This document shows positions 28,282-36,313 of a stretch of 64,000 nt of DNA, piece by piece. The stretch comes from Cellvibrio fontiphilus. Lineage in GTDB: Bacteria > Pseudomonadota > Gammaproteobacteria > Pseudomonadales > Cellvibrionaceae. The stretch lies in assembly GCF_035317345.1 (NCBI RefSeq), contig NZ_JAYKTU010000002.1; one strand, written 5' to 3'. The notes beneath the pieces are model-generated. The model ran no database searches, was not told the DNA's origin, and saw only the letters and a program-made list of their open reading frames with translations. The number at the start of each line of letters is the position of its first letter. Positions within the stretch are counted from its first letter, which is position 1. A program made the translations under genes and the position numbers.

Positions 28282-28449
28282 ATGTGGCAAGAAGTGATCG
28301 TCGGCCTATGTGTTATCGCGGCGGTGATTTTTTTAGTGCGCCGCTGGTTGTTTCCATCTGTTAACAAATCCGCTGCCTGCGGTGGCTGTGGCGGGTGCGA
28401 TAAAACCAGCGCGAGCAGTTGCAGTAATCCAGCCGAAAAAAACCTCTAG
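28282..28449 (+). CDS. Small Cys-rich membrane protein linked to FeoB
   Basis: This short 55-residue protein has one transmembrane helix (about 3-20, EVIVGLCVIAAVIFLVRRWL) and a cysteine cluster ACGGCGGCDKTSASSC near the C-terminus. It starts 12 bp after feoB with a GGGGAG ribosome binding site. Small Cys-rich proteins in this position are known as FeoB-associated proteins, possibly replacing FeoC. The metal-binding role is inferred from the CxxCxxC spacing. Confidence 0.8.
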   Translation: MWQEVIVGLCVIAAVIFLVRRWLFPSVNKSAACGGCGGCDKTSASSCSNPAEKNL

Positions 28450-28475
28450 TTATAGGTGGCGGCGAACTTAGAAAA

Positions 28476-29372
28476 TCAATTCTCAACCATCCACCAATAC
28501 CTCGGGTTATCCACCGGTGTTGCCTCGGGTAGCGATGGGTTGTGAAGCTGGATGGGGCGGCGGCCAATCAAGTGGGGCAAGCCGTTTTTGACGCGTGGAT
28601 GGTTGGCAAAAAACTGTTCAAATTCACCGCTGTCGATTAATGCCTCAAACCCCTGCTCGATTCGTTGCGCGAGGGCTTGGTTATCTTTGTTAACGAAAAA
28701 ATACATGGCGGCAGGGTAAGACAAATACCAATCAGGCGCGATGATCAAATCATAGCGCTGTAAAAAAGCGGTTTCGTTGGCAATTTCCGTTACTCCACGC
28801 GGGAAATAATCAAACCGTTTGGCCGCGAGCATTTTGTAAAGCTGCTCTTTACCCACGCCTTCGGTCACTGGCAGGCCATTCGCTTGCAATACCGCTGTGT
28901 CTGGCCAATTGGCGCCTTGCCCCGCAACCAGCTGCTGTAAATCCTTTAAGTTGCGCAGCTGTTTGAAGCGCGCTTCGTCCTGCCGGCGAATCACCATCAG
29001 GCGGGTGCCAATCAAGCCTTTGAACAGCGGGATGCGCACCGGGCGCAAGAGTTCTTCGCGGTGAATGGAGGTTACCGTCCAAAGCAGGTTGTTGGTGCGC
29101 TCTTTGTGGCTCAGTTCGGTGAGCCAGCGCCATTGGGTAAATTGGCGATCAGAAAAGCGCAGCTCGATTTGCTCCTGCGGCGCTTTGCTCGCGGCAAGCA
29201 CCATGCGCAGCAAATTCACGTAATAGTCGTCCTCGCGCTCAGGGGTAACTGCCTCCACATTCACGACATAGGTGCCGGGTGCCGCAGCGTCAGCAACTAT
29301 CGCTCGTTCCTGTGCCATTGCCGGGCAAACAGAAAACAATACTGTGAATATGTACCCGCGCAACTGCCGCAT
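28476..29372 (-). CDS. Periplasmic solute-binding-like protein (SBP family 3 type)
   Basis: The 298-residue protein has a signal peptide (cleavage near AMAQE, about 21) and a two-lobed binding-protein pattern: lobe-crossing LIGTRLMVIRRQ, LKDLQQLVAGQGANWPDT and a late YPAAMYFFVNKDNQ segment. It resembles extracellular solute-binding family 3 proteins but is not linked to any ABC permease genes. Similar orphans are often amino acid or polar compound sensors, or enzymes without transport function. The ligand cannot be told. It is convergent with the feo operon and divergent from the AI-2E permease gene. Confidence 0.7.
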   Translation of the reverse strand: MRQLRGYIFTVLFSVCPAMAQERAIVADAAAPGTYVVNVEAVTPEREDDYYVNLLRMVLAASKAPQEQIELRFSDRQFTQWRWLTELSHKERTNNLLWTVTSIHREELLRPVRIPLFKGLIGTRLMVIRRQDEARFKQLRNLKDLQQLVAGQGANWPDTAVLQANGLPVTEGVGKEQLYKMLAAKRFDYFPRGVTEIANETAFLQRYDLIIAPDWYLSYPAAMYFFVNKDNQALAQRIEQGFEALIDSGEFEQFFANHPRVKNGLPHLIGRRPIQLHNPSLPEATPVDNPRYWWMVEN

Positions 29373-29488
29373 ACAGAGTTTCCAAAAGTCATCTTGATTG
29401 AGCCTAGCACAGGTAAAGGGATGGCACCCTCAGGGTTGCTGTCGTATAGTCGGCAGCCTCTGCTAGTCCAATTAGGGAAACTCACGCA

Positions 29489-30616
29489 ATGCAACAAAAA
29501 CTGGAAACACGCACCTTTTTGCTGTTTTTATTCATCGTATCGGTAGGTTTTTTGATGGTGCTCAAGCCCTTTTTTGGCACCATTTTTTGGGCCTGCGCCA
29601 TTACCGTTATTTTTTACCCTCTGCAGCAATGGCTGCTGGCGCGAATGAAGGGGCGAGTCAACACCAGCGCCTTGTTAACCCTTATGGCCTGCATATTAAT
29701 TGTGGTGTTGCCCGTGACCTTATTGATCAGTTCAGTGGTCGCAGAGGGGGCCAAGGTCTACCAAAAACTGGAATCCGGCGAGCTTAACCCGGCCCAGTAT
29801 ATCGAGCAGGTGCGCACCGCCTTTCCCGCTGTTGAGCAGACGCTGGTGCGCTTTGATGTGGATATCGCCAAAGTAAAAGAAGGCGCGCTTAACGCCACCA
29901 TGAGCGCTGGTAAATGGGCGGCGCAGAACGCGCTGAGCATTGGCCAAAACACCTTTAAATTGCTGCTCAATATTTGCCTGATGTTGTACCTCACGTTCTT
30001 TTTACTGCGCGATGGCAACTATCTGTTGGAATTGTTGATTCGCGCCCTGCCTCTGGGCGATGCCCGCGAGCGGATGTTGTTTGCAAAATTTGGCGAAGTG
30101 ACTCGCGCAACAATCAAAGGCAACCTGGTGATTGCAGTCATTCAAGGCAGCCTGGGCGGGCTGATTTTTTGGATTTTGGGGATTCCCGGCGCCTTGCTCT
30201 GGGGGGTGGTGATGGCCGTACTTTCGCTGATTCCCGCCGTTGGCCCGGCGATTGTGTGGATACCAGTTTCTATTTATTTATTTGCCTCAGGGGAAAATGT
30301 GAAGGGCATTATTCTGGTGGCTTTTGGTGCGGGAGTAATAGGTTTGGTCGATAACATTCTGCGCCCGATTCTGGTGGGGCGGGATACCAAACTGCCCGAC
30401 TATATTGTTCTACTGTCCACCCTGGGTGGTCTGGGCTTGTTTGGGGTGAACGGTTTTGTGATTGGGCCGCTGGTGGCGGCTTTGTTTATTGCGTTTTGGG
30501 GAATATTTATCCGCGAGGTGCATATTTTTTCACCGGACAGCCTGGCGGAAAATGAAACTCACCAAAGTACAGAGAGCATTAGCAATACACAATCCAAACA
30601 GGATTCTACGGTCTGA
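29489..30616 (+). CDS. AI-2E family transporter (PerM/YdiK type)
   Basis: The 375-residue inner-membrane protein has a helix pair at 10-40, further helices around 60-85, a soluble segment, and three or four closing helices including LSLIPAVGPAIVWIPVSIYLF and the family signature GRDTKLPDYIVLLSTLGGLGLFG, which I cite here in parts (DTKLPDYIVLLSTLGGL). The family includes the autoinducer-2 exporter TqsA, but most members, including YdiK-like ones, have other or unknown substrates. A short Ser/Thr-rich tail follows. It precedes fklB by 44 bp on the same strand. Confidence 0.82.
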   Translation: MQQKLETRTFLLFLFIVSVGFLMVLKPFFGTIFWACAITVIFYPLQQWLLARMKGRVNTSALLTLMACILIVVLPVTLLISSVVAEGAKVYQKLESGELNPAQYIEQVRTAFPAVEQTLVRFDVDIAKVKEGALNATMSAGKWAAQNALSIGQNTFKLLLNICLMLYLTFFLLRDGNYLLELLIRALPLGDARERMLFAKFGEVTRATIKGNLVIAVIQGSLGGLIFWILGIPGALLWGVVMAVLSLIPAVGPAIVWIPVSIYLFASGENVKGIILVAFGAGVIGLVDNILRPILVGRDTKLPDYIVLLSTLGGLGLFGVNGFVIGPLVAALFIAFWGIFIREVHIFSPDSLAENETHQSTESISNTQSKQDSTV

Positions 30617-30660
30617 TCTGTTAGACTGCCCAGCCTTTTTACGATTCAAGAGAATGAGTT

Positions 30661-31281
30661 ATGTCCAAACAATTTAGCAGCGTTGAAGAACTGGTCAGCT
30701 ACGGTATTGGCCGTCAAATGGGCGATCAACTGGCTAGTAATCCATTTGATGGTGTATCACCTGAAGCTGTTGCCCAGGGTGTGGTAGATGCGCTGAATGA
30801 TGTGGCCATGCCTTACAGCAACGAGCAAATGCAAGCGGCATTTGAAGAGATCAACAAGCGTATGCAAGCCAAAGCGGCTGAACAGCACAAAGCCTTGGCT
30901 GGTGCAGGCGAAGCTTTCCTCGCGGAAAATGCTAAAAAAGCCGGCGTAACCGTCACGGCGTCTGGCTTGCAGTATGAAGTTATCACTCAGGGCACTGGTG
31001 CAATCCCGACAGCGACCTCCAAAGTAAAAACCCATTACCACGGCACTTTGATCGACGGTACTGTGTTCGATAGTTCCGTGAATCGCGGTCAGCCAATCGA
31101 TTTCCCGGTCAACGGTGTGATCGCGGGTTGGACTGAAGCATTGCAGTTGATGCCTGTCGGTTCCAAATGGCGTTTGTACATTCCCCACAACCTCGCCTAC
31201 GGTGAGCGTGGCGCCGGTGCCAGCATTGCGCCGTTTTCTGCACTGATTTTTGATGTTGAGTTGATTGATATTGTTGGTTAA
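30661..31281 (+). CDS. fklB: FKBP-type peptidyl-prolyl isomerase (FklB-like)
   Basis: The 206-residue protein has an N-terminal helical dimerisation domain (about 1-85, Gln/Ala-rich) and a C-terminal FKBP domain with KVKTHYHGTLIDGTVFDSS, the active-site WTEALQLMPVGSKWRLYIP and the closing segment FDVELIDIVG. There is no signal peptide, so it acts in the cytoplasm as the FkpB/FklB (FKBP22) type does. It catalyses proline isomerisation during folding. The start follows AAGAGAATGAGTT. The repeat-rich gap after it holds no gene. Confidence 0.92.
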   Translation: MSKQFSSVEELVSYGIGRQMGDQLASNPFDGVSPEAVAQGVVDALNDVAMPYSNEQMQAAFEEINKRMQAKAAEQHKALAGAGEAFLAENAKKAGVTVTASGLQYEVITQGTGAIPTATSKVKTHYHGTLIDGTVFDSSVNRGQPIDFPVNGVIAGWTEALQLMPVGSKWRLYIPHNLAYGERGAGASIAPFSALIFDVELIDIVG

Positions 31282-31300
31282 GTGATTGCATTTGCAATCT

Positions 31301-31334
31301 GTAGGATGGGTGGAGCGCAAGCGATACCCATTTT
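31301..31334 (+). repeat. Dispersed GTAGGATGGGTGGAGCGCAA-type element
   Basis: The motif beginning GTAGGATGGGTGGAGCGCAA and ending in CGATACCCATTTT is the kind of short intergenic repeat I recall from many gammaproteobacterial genomes. The flanks ATGGGT and ACCCAT are complementary and can form a hairpin around GGAGCGCAAGCG. Its role is unknown. Confidence 0.55.
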
Positions 31335-31370
31335 TGACAGGTGCCAATCTCCTGCCCCAGCGCGGCTTCC

Positions 31371-31456
31371 GGTCTAGTCCCTGTGACACGCCGTGAATCC
31401 ATCCCTGGAGGCTCGATGCCCACGTCCTGTGGGCATACGGTCCCAGAGACTAGACC
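31371..31456 (+). repeat. Dispersed palindromic repeat, copy B (fklB-rdgC spacer)
   Basis: GGTCTAGTC (31371-31379) and GACTAGACC (31448-31456) bracket a core with GACACGCCGTGAATCCATCC and CTGGAGGCTCG, followed by a nested inverted repeat TGCCCAC/GTGGGCA. The core is closely similar to copy A at 11840-11908. Frames read through such repeats should not be treated as proteins. Confidence 0.75.
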
Positions 31457-31524
31457 GCAATCCCCGCTTCATCGCACTTGACCGATTACTCCTACTTTAT
31501 TTTTTGCAGCTGTTGGATCTCCTC

Positions 31525-32433
31525 ATGTGGTTTAAAAATTTACGCCTATATCGCCTTACCGAAGAGTGGACTATTTCCGCTGAAGAATTAAACGAAAAAC
31601 TCGCCGAGTTTTGTTTTAACCCCTGTGGCAGCCTTGACCCAATGCGTTACGGTTTTGAACCACCACTGGGGCGCCACGGCAGTGAATTTGTACACGTGAC
31701 TAACGGTTACGTGATGATTTGCGCTAAGAAGCAGGAAAAAATTCTGCCCGGCGGTGTGATTAAAGAACAGCTGGAAGAAAAAGTGCAGGCCATTAAAGAG
31801 GCCGAGTCGCGCCCGGTTGGCCGCAAAGAGCGCGACACCTTAAAAGATGAATTAATTTTCTCGCTGCTACCCAAAGCCTTTACCCGTTCATCGCTGGATT
31901 ACGCTTACATCGCACCGCAGGAAGGTCTGATTGTGGTGAATTCTTCATCTGCAAAACGCGCCGAAGATTTGCTCAGTAAATTGCGCGAGGCATTGGGCAG
32001 TTTGCGCTGTTTGCCGATTGCGCCCAAAAATATTCCCACCCAGGTGATGACCCATTGGCTGCGTGAAAGTGAAGCACCGCACCAGTTTGAATTGGGTGAA
32101 GAGGTGGAGTTACAAGCTGCAAAAGATGGCCGCATAGTCCGCTGTAAAAAACAGGATTTAACCGCAAGCGAAATCCGCAATCATTTGGAAAGCGGTATGC
32201 ACGTAAGCAAAATCGCGCTGGTGTGGAAAGAATCAATCAGCTGCATCATCGATGATCAATTGGGCATCAAGCGATTGAAGTTTGAAGATGTCATTAGCGA
32301 TAAAGCCGCCGAGCGCAATCCGGAAAGTAAAGCTGAACAATTTGATGCAGACTTTGCGATTATGGCGATGGAGTTAAAAAACTTTATTAGCGCGTTGCTG
32401 GCAGCCTTTGGCGGTGAAGCTGAGCGCGAATAA
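31525..32433 (+). CDS. rdgC: Recombination-associated protein RdgC
   Basis: The 302-residue protein matches RdgC in length (E. coli 303) and sequence: MWFKNLRLYRLTEE at the start, GHMICAKKQEKILPG-like YVMICAKKQEKILP and LPIAPKNIPTQVMTHWL. RdgC forms a ring dimer around DNA and limits RecA loading. The ATG at 31525 is the family start. A frame extension to 31393 would run into the palindromic repeat and is not supported. It converges with the SulP gene. Confidence 0.95.
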   Translation: MWFKNLRLYRLTEEWTISAEELNEKLAEFCFNPCGSLDPMRYGFEPPLGRHGSEFVHVTNGYVMICAKKQEKILPGGVIKEQLEEKVQAIKEAESRPVGRKERDTLKDELIFSLLPKAFTRSSLDYAYIAPQEGLIVVNSSSAKRAEDLLSKLREALGSLRCLPIAPKNIPTQVMTHWLRESEAPHQFELGEEVELQAAKDGRIVRCKKQDLTASEIRNHLESGMHVSKIALVWKESISCIIDDQLGIKRLKFEDVISDKAAERNPESKAEQFDADFAIMAMELKNFISALLAAFGGEAERE

Positions 32434-32455
32434 CAATTTTTTAGTTGTATTGGTC

Positions 32456-34216
32456 TCACCCTGGCTGAAGTTCTTGTTGTAATGGAGGCTGTAACTCTTG
32501 CACCACCACCTTGCGCGCTTCAGCCAGGGTTAAATAAAAACGCAGCACGCCTTTTATCGGTTTGATATTGGCGTGCGCCAGTGTACTCAGTGGCTGTTTG
32601 GGAATATCAGTCAGAATTAATTCGGTATTATTTTTTTCGCATTTGGCGATCAGTTTATTCAACGCCGACAAGCCACCCGCATCCAGTAGCGATACCTCTT
32701 TTAACGAGAGGATAATATGCTGCTGTTCGGTGCAGAGCGTTGAAAGTTCTCCAAAGACGCGATCAGCGGCGGCAAAAAATAATGGCCCGCTAATACTGAA
32801 CGCCCGCCAGTTTTCCGGTAATTGTTTGTCATCAATTCGTCCATCACCTGTCACATCATCCACGTGGGTCATGGCCGCAATTTCTTTCATAAACAGCAGC
32901 GCCGCCAACACAATACCGGCCGTAATCGCAATCACCATATCGAATAATACCGTTAGCGCAAAACAGGTGATAAACACCCAAATATCACCGCGCGGCGCGG
33001 TTTTAATTAAGTGCACGGCTTTATGCGCTTCACTCATTCCCCAAGCCACCATCACCAACAACGCCGCCATGGCGGGCATGGGTAAATAAGCGAGCAGCGG
33101 CGCGAGTGCAACCAACCCCAGTAAAACGACTAACGCATGAATCATGCCCGCCACTGGCGATTCCGCACCGGCTTTAATGCTCGCTGCCGAACGCGCAAGT
33201 GCAGCAGTGGCGGTAATGCCACCGAAAAATGGGGTGATCATATTGGCGATGCCCTGCCCCAATAATTCGCTATTGGCACTGTGGCGTTTGCCGCTCATGC
33301 CATCCAACACTACCGCACACAATAAGGATTCAATCGCACCGAGCATGGCAATTGCAAAGGCGGCGGCGAGTAAATCCTGCACCACGCGCAAATTCCATTG
33401 AATCGATTCGCCATTTGCACCGGCCTGCAGCCAGGGCCATTCAAATTGTGGCAGCTGGGGTGGAATACCCAAACCGGTGGTGCCATCGGCCAAAGTGTAA
33501 GAAAAACGCGAGCCAATTGTATCGACAGAAAAACCTGATTGATTCAACACTACAGCGACCAGAGTGCCGACAATCAGCGCGGGCAAATGCGGTGGCACAG
33601 GCAACTTTAATAACGGCCACAACAACATGATGGCGAGCGTCGCGGCAGCGACAACAAAACTCGGCCAATAAAAATCCGGCAAGCTTTGTATTAACAACCA
33701 GAGCTTTTCCAAATAGTGTTCGGGCATATCCGGCAACTGCAAACCAAAAAAATCTTTTATTTGCAAGGTCGCAATCACCACCGCAATACCGGCGGTAAAA
33801 CCAAGCGTTACCGCTTCAGGAATATATTCAATCAAACGCCCCAAGCGCAGCAGCGCCATCACCACCAAAATCCCACCGGCCATCACACTCGCCACCAGCA
33901 AGCCACCCAAACCATATTTTTGCGCGATGGGATACAGGATCACGACAAACGCCGCCGTAGGGCCGGAGATACTAAACCGCGATCCGCCCAGCAGTGGAAT
34001 TAAAAACCCAGCGATGATAGCGGTATACAAACCATATTGCGGCGGCACACCGCTGGTGATGGCGAGTGCCATCGCCAGTGGAATCGCAATAATGCCAACG
34101 GTGATGCCCGCTAATAAATCGCGAGTGAAACGCGGCGCACCATAATGCTCAGCGATACACGCCTCGCGCAGCGCGTGACCAAGTCGCAGGGAGAACAAAT
34201 GGGCGCGATGGGGCAT
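32456..34216 (-). CDS. SulP-family anion transporter with STAS domain
   Basis: The 586-residue inner-membrane protein has the SulP signature near FTRDLLAGITVGIIAIPLAM (about 31-50), 10-14 helices, and a C-terminal STAS domain (about 455-565) with IILSLKEVSLLDAGGLSAL. Family members carry sulfate, bicarbonate or organic acids. Without a linked enzyme the substrate cannot be chosen. No carbonic anhydrase or cysteine genes are adjacent. It is divergent from the kdp operon. Confidence 0.88.
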   Translation of the reverse strand: MPHRAHLFSLRLGHALREACIAEHYGAPRFTRDLLAGITVGIIAIPLAMALAITSGVPPQYGLYTAIIAGFLIPLLGGSRFSISGPTAAFVVILYPIAQKYGLGGLLVASVMAGGILVVMALLRLGRLIEYIPEAVTLGFTAGIAVVIATLQIKDFFGLQLPDMPEHYLEKLWLLIQSLPDFYWPSFVVAAATLAIMLLWPLLKLPVPPHLPALIVGTLVAVVLNQSGFSVDTIGSRFSYTLADGTTGLGIPPQLPQFEWPWLQAGANGESIQWNLRVVQDLLAAAFAIAMLGAIESLLCAVVLDGMSGKRHSANSELLGQGIANMITPFFGGITATAALARSAASIKAGAESPVAGMIHALVVLLGLVALAPLLAYLPMPAMAALLVMVAWGMSEAHKAVHLIKTAPRGDIWVFITCFALTVLFDMVIAITAGIVLAALLFMKEIAAMTHVDDVTGDGRIDDKQLPENWRAFSISGPLFFAAADRVFGELSTLCTEQQHIILSLKEVSLLDAGGLSALNKLIAKCEKNNTELILTDIPKQPLSTLAHANIKPIKGVLRFYLTLAEARKVVVQELQPPLQQELQPG

Positions 34217-34389
34217 AGGAATCCTTTTTCAAAATCTTAATGCGGATTTTTGTCGTCGAATGGCAACCGTGGTTGGCGGCAAATTACTTTGCAAAACTAA
34301 CGCCAGAAACCACGTTCGCCATTTTTAATTACTCATCCAGTACGGACACTCACCACTGTCAGCATAGCTGATGCAATGGATAAACCGAC

Positions 34390-34406
34390 TTTACAACTTC
34401 TTTACG
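34390..34406 (+). promoter_or_regulatory. Candidate KdpE binding site upstream of kdpF
   Basis: TTTACA and TTTACG stand as direct half-sites separated by five bases, followed by a C-rich CCCCTCCC. From memory the E. coli kdp operator has TTTATA and TTTACA with the same five-base gap, then ACCCCGCCC. A second copy of TTCTTTACGC lies at 34430-34439, 32 bp downstream. Together these are plausible KdpE sites 75-91 bp before kdpF. Confidence 0.5.
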
Positions 34407-34480
34407 CCCCTCCCTTCCAACCCACTCGATTCTTTACGCGTGTTTTCCCTAACCTGATCTGGTGTTTAACAGATGAGGTT

Positions 34481-34573
34481 ATGCCCGTGAATACGTTGCT
34501 GTTGTTGATTGTTATAGCGCTCTCCATCTACTTGTGTGTGGCCATGGTCGCACCTGAAAAATTTCAGGAGTGA
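34481..34573 (+). CDS. kdpF: KdpF, small subunit of the potassium pump
   Basis: The 30-residue peptide is one hydrophobic helix, MPVNTLLLLIVIALSIYLC, ending VAPEKFQE. This is the typical KdpF, which stabilises the KdpABC complex. The ATG at 34481 follows AGATGAGGTT. It is 3 bp before kdpA. Confidence 0.88.
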   Translation: MPVNTLLLLIVIALSIYLCVAMVAPEKFQE

Positions 34574-34576
34574 ACC

Positions 34577-36313
34577 ATGCTGGAAATTACGCTGATTGTT
34601 GGTGCCAGCCTGATACTGGCCTGGCCGCTGGGGATTTATATGGCGAGGATTTTCTCTGCGCAGCCGCACGCGAGCGACCGGATTTTTTTACCTATCGAGA
34701 AAACACTTTATCGCCTGTTGGGGATTAATGCGGCGCGCGGCATGAATTGGAAAACCTACGGCAGTGCGTTTCTGCTGAGCAATTTTTTGCTGTTTATCGC
34801 CGTTTTTTTGTTGTTTTTATTTCAGCATCGCCTGCCGTTAAATCCGGATGGCATCGGCCCGCTCAGTTGGGATTTAGCGCTGCACACCGCCGTATCTTTT
34901 ATCACCAATACCAATCAGCAACATTATTCGGGGCAAGCACAGCTGAGTTATTTCTCGCAATCGGTGGCGATTGTGACCTTGCAATTTGTGACCCCGGCGA
35001 TGGGTTTGGCGATCTGCCTTGCGGTGTTACGCGGCCTCCTCGGTGGTAAAAAGCTGGGCGGCAACAATAAAGATACCGCCGCCGAAGGCGAAGAGCGGGA
35101 TCTGGGCAATTATTATGTGGATGTGACCCGCGCCGTGGTGCGCGTGTTAATCCCCGCTGCCGCTATTCTCGCGCTCTTGCTGACTTGGCAAGGCGTGCCG
35201 AGTACCTATGCAGGCGCGGCGACGGTCACCACACTTGAGTCAGCCAGTGTTGAACAAACAATCCCGCGCGGGCCAGTCGCGGCGATGGTGGCGATCAAAC
35301 AACTTGGCACCAATGGCGGCGGCTGGTTCGGGCCTAACAGTACCAATCCACTGGAAAACCCCACGCCGCTAAGCAATGCGCTGGAAACCATGGCGCTGGT
35401 GCTTATCCCCATGGCGGTGGTGTTTATGGCGGGCTATCTGCTGCGCAGCCGTCGTTTTACTTTGATGTCTTTGGCGGCGATGGGAATACTCAGTATCGCC
35501 TGCATCAGCGCCAGCGTTTACAGCGAGCGCCAACCCAATGCGGCCTTTAGCGGACTCAGCGCAACTGATGTGAACATGGAAGGTAAAGAGGTTCGCTTTG
35601 GCGCCGATGCCTCCGCACTCTGGGCGACACTTACCACCCAAACCTCCAACGGTTCGGTGAATGCGATGCACGATTCACTCAACCCGATTGCAGGTTTAGT
35701 GACGCGCGCGGGCATGCTAATCAACGCCATCTGGGGCGGAATTGGCTGCGGCTTTGTGAATTTTATGGTGTATGTGTGGATCACTGTATTCCTAGCCGGT
35801 TTGATGATCGGGCGCACGCCGGAAATCTTCGGGCGCAAGCTGGAGACACCGGAAATTCGTCTGCTCGGCGTGCTGATTGTGTTGCCCAGTTTGTGCATTC
35901 TTGGGCTAACCGCCATCACGCTGGCAATCCCGTCTATCACCGGCACCAGCAACCCGGGTTTTCACGGTATCTCCCAAGTGATTTACGAATACGTCTCCGC
36001 CTTTGCCAATAACGGTTCGGGGTTTGAAGGGTTGAGCGATAACACACCCTGGTGGAATTTGAGCACCAGTTTGTGCCTCGCATTGGGTCGCTACTTGCCA
36101 CTGTTTATCCCGCTGATGATTGCCGGATATCTCGCGCGCAAACGTGTCGCGCCTGAATCCAGCGCCAGTTTGAATATCGGCAGCACCACGTTTTGCCTGA
36201 CGCTGGTGACGGTGATTCTGCTGCTCAACTTCCTCTCCTTCCTGCCTTCAATGGTGCTTGGCCCGATTGGCGAAGCACTGCAACTGGCTCAACATTCAGG
36301 GGCTGCCAAATGA
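34577..36313 (+). CDS. kdpA: Potassium-transporting ATPase subunit KdpA
   Basis: The 578-residue channel-like subunit has ten helices and four selectivity-filter-like loops, such as TNTNQQHYSG, TNGGGWFGPNSTNP and AFANNGSGFEGL. It binds and conducts K+ for the pump. Its length is close to E. coli KdpA (557). Its stop overlaps the kdpB start by ATGA. All four structural genes kdpF-A-B-C follow in the usual order. Confidence 0.97.
   Translation: MLEITLIVGASLILAWPLGIYMARIFSAQPHASDRIFLPIEKTLYRLLGINAARGMNWKTYGSAFLLSNFLLFIAVFLLFLFQHRLPLNPDGIGPLSWDLALHTAVSFITNTNQQHYSGQAQLSYFSQSVAIVTLQFVTPAMGLAICLAVLRGLLGGKKLGGNNKDTAAEGEERDLGNYYVDVTRAVVRVLIPAAAILALLLTWQGVPSTYAGAATVTTLESASVEQTIPRGPVAAMVAIKQLGTNGGGWFGPNSTNPLENPTPLSNALETMALVLIPMAVVFMAGYLLRSRRFTLMSLAAMGILSIACISASVYSERQPNAAFSGLSATDVNMEGKEVRFGADASALWATLTTQTSNGSVNAMHDSLNPIAGLVTRAGMLINAIWGGIGCGFVNFMVYVWITVFLAGLMIGRTPEIFGRKLETPEIRLLGVLIVLPSLCILGLTAITLAIPSITGTSNPGFHGISQVIYEYVSAFANNGSGFEGLSDNTPWWNLSTSLCLALGRYLPLFIPLMIAGYLARKRVAPESSASLNIGSTTFCLTLVTVILLLNFLSFLPSMVLGPIGEALQLAQHSGAAK

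Noticed and set aside
31109..31423. Minus-strand frame of 104 codons across the fklB end and repeats
   Set aside because: It runs through two dispersed repeat elements and the fklB gene. Such frames are typical false proteins.
36193..36309. Longer KdpB beginning inside kdpA
   Set aside because: The extra 39 residues overlap kdpA in another frame. The ATGA overlap at 36310 fits the usual kdp layout.
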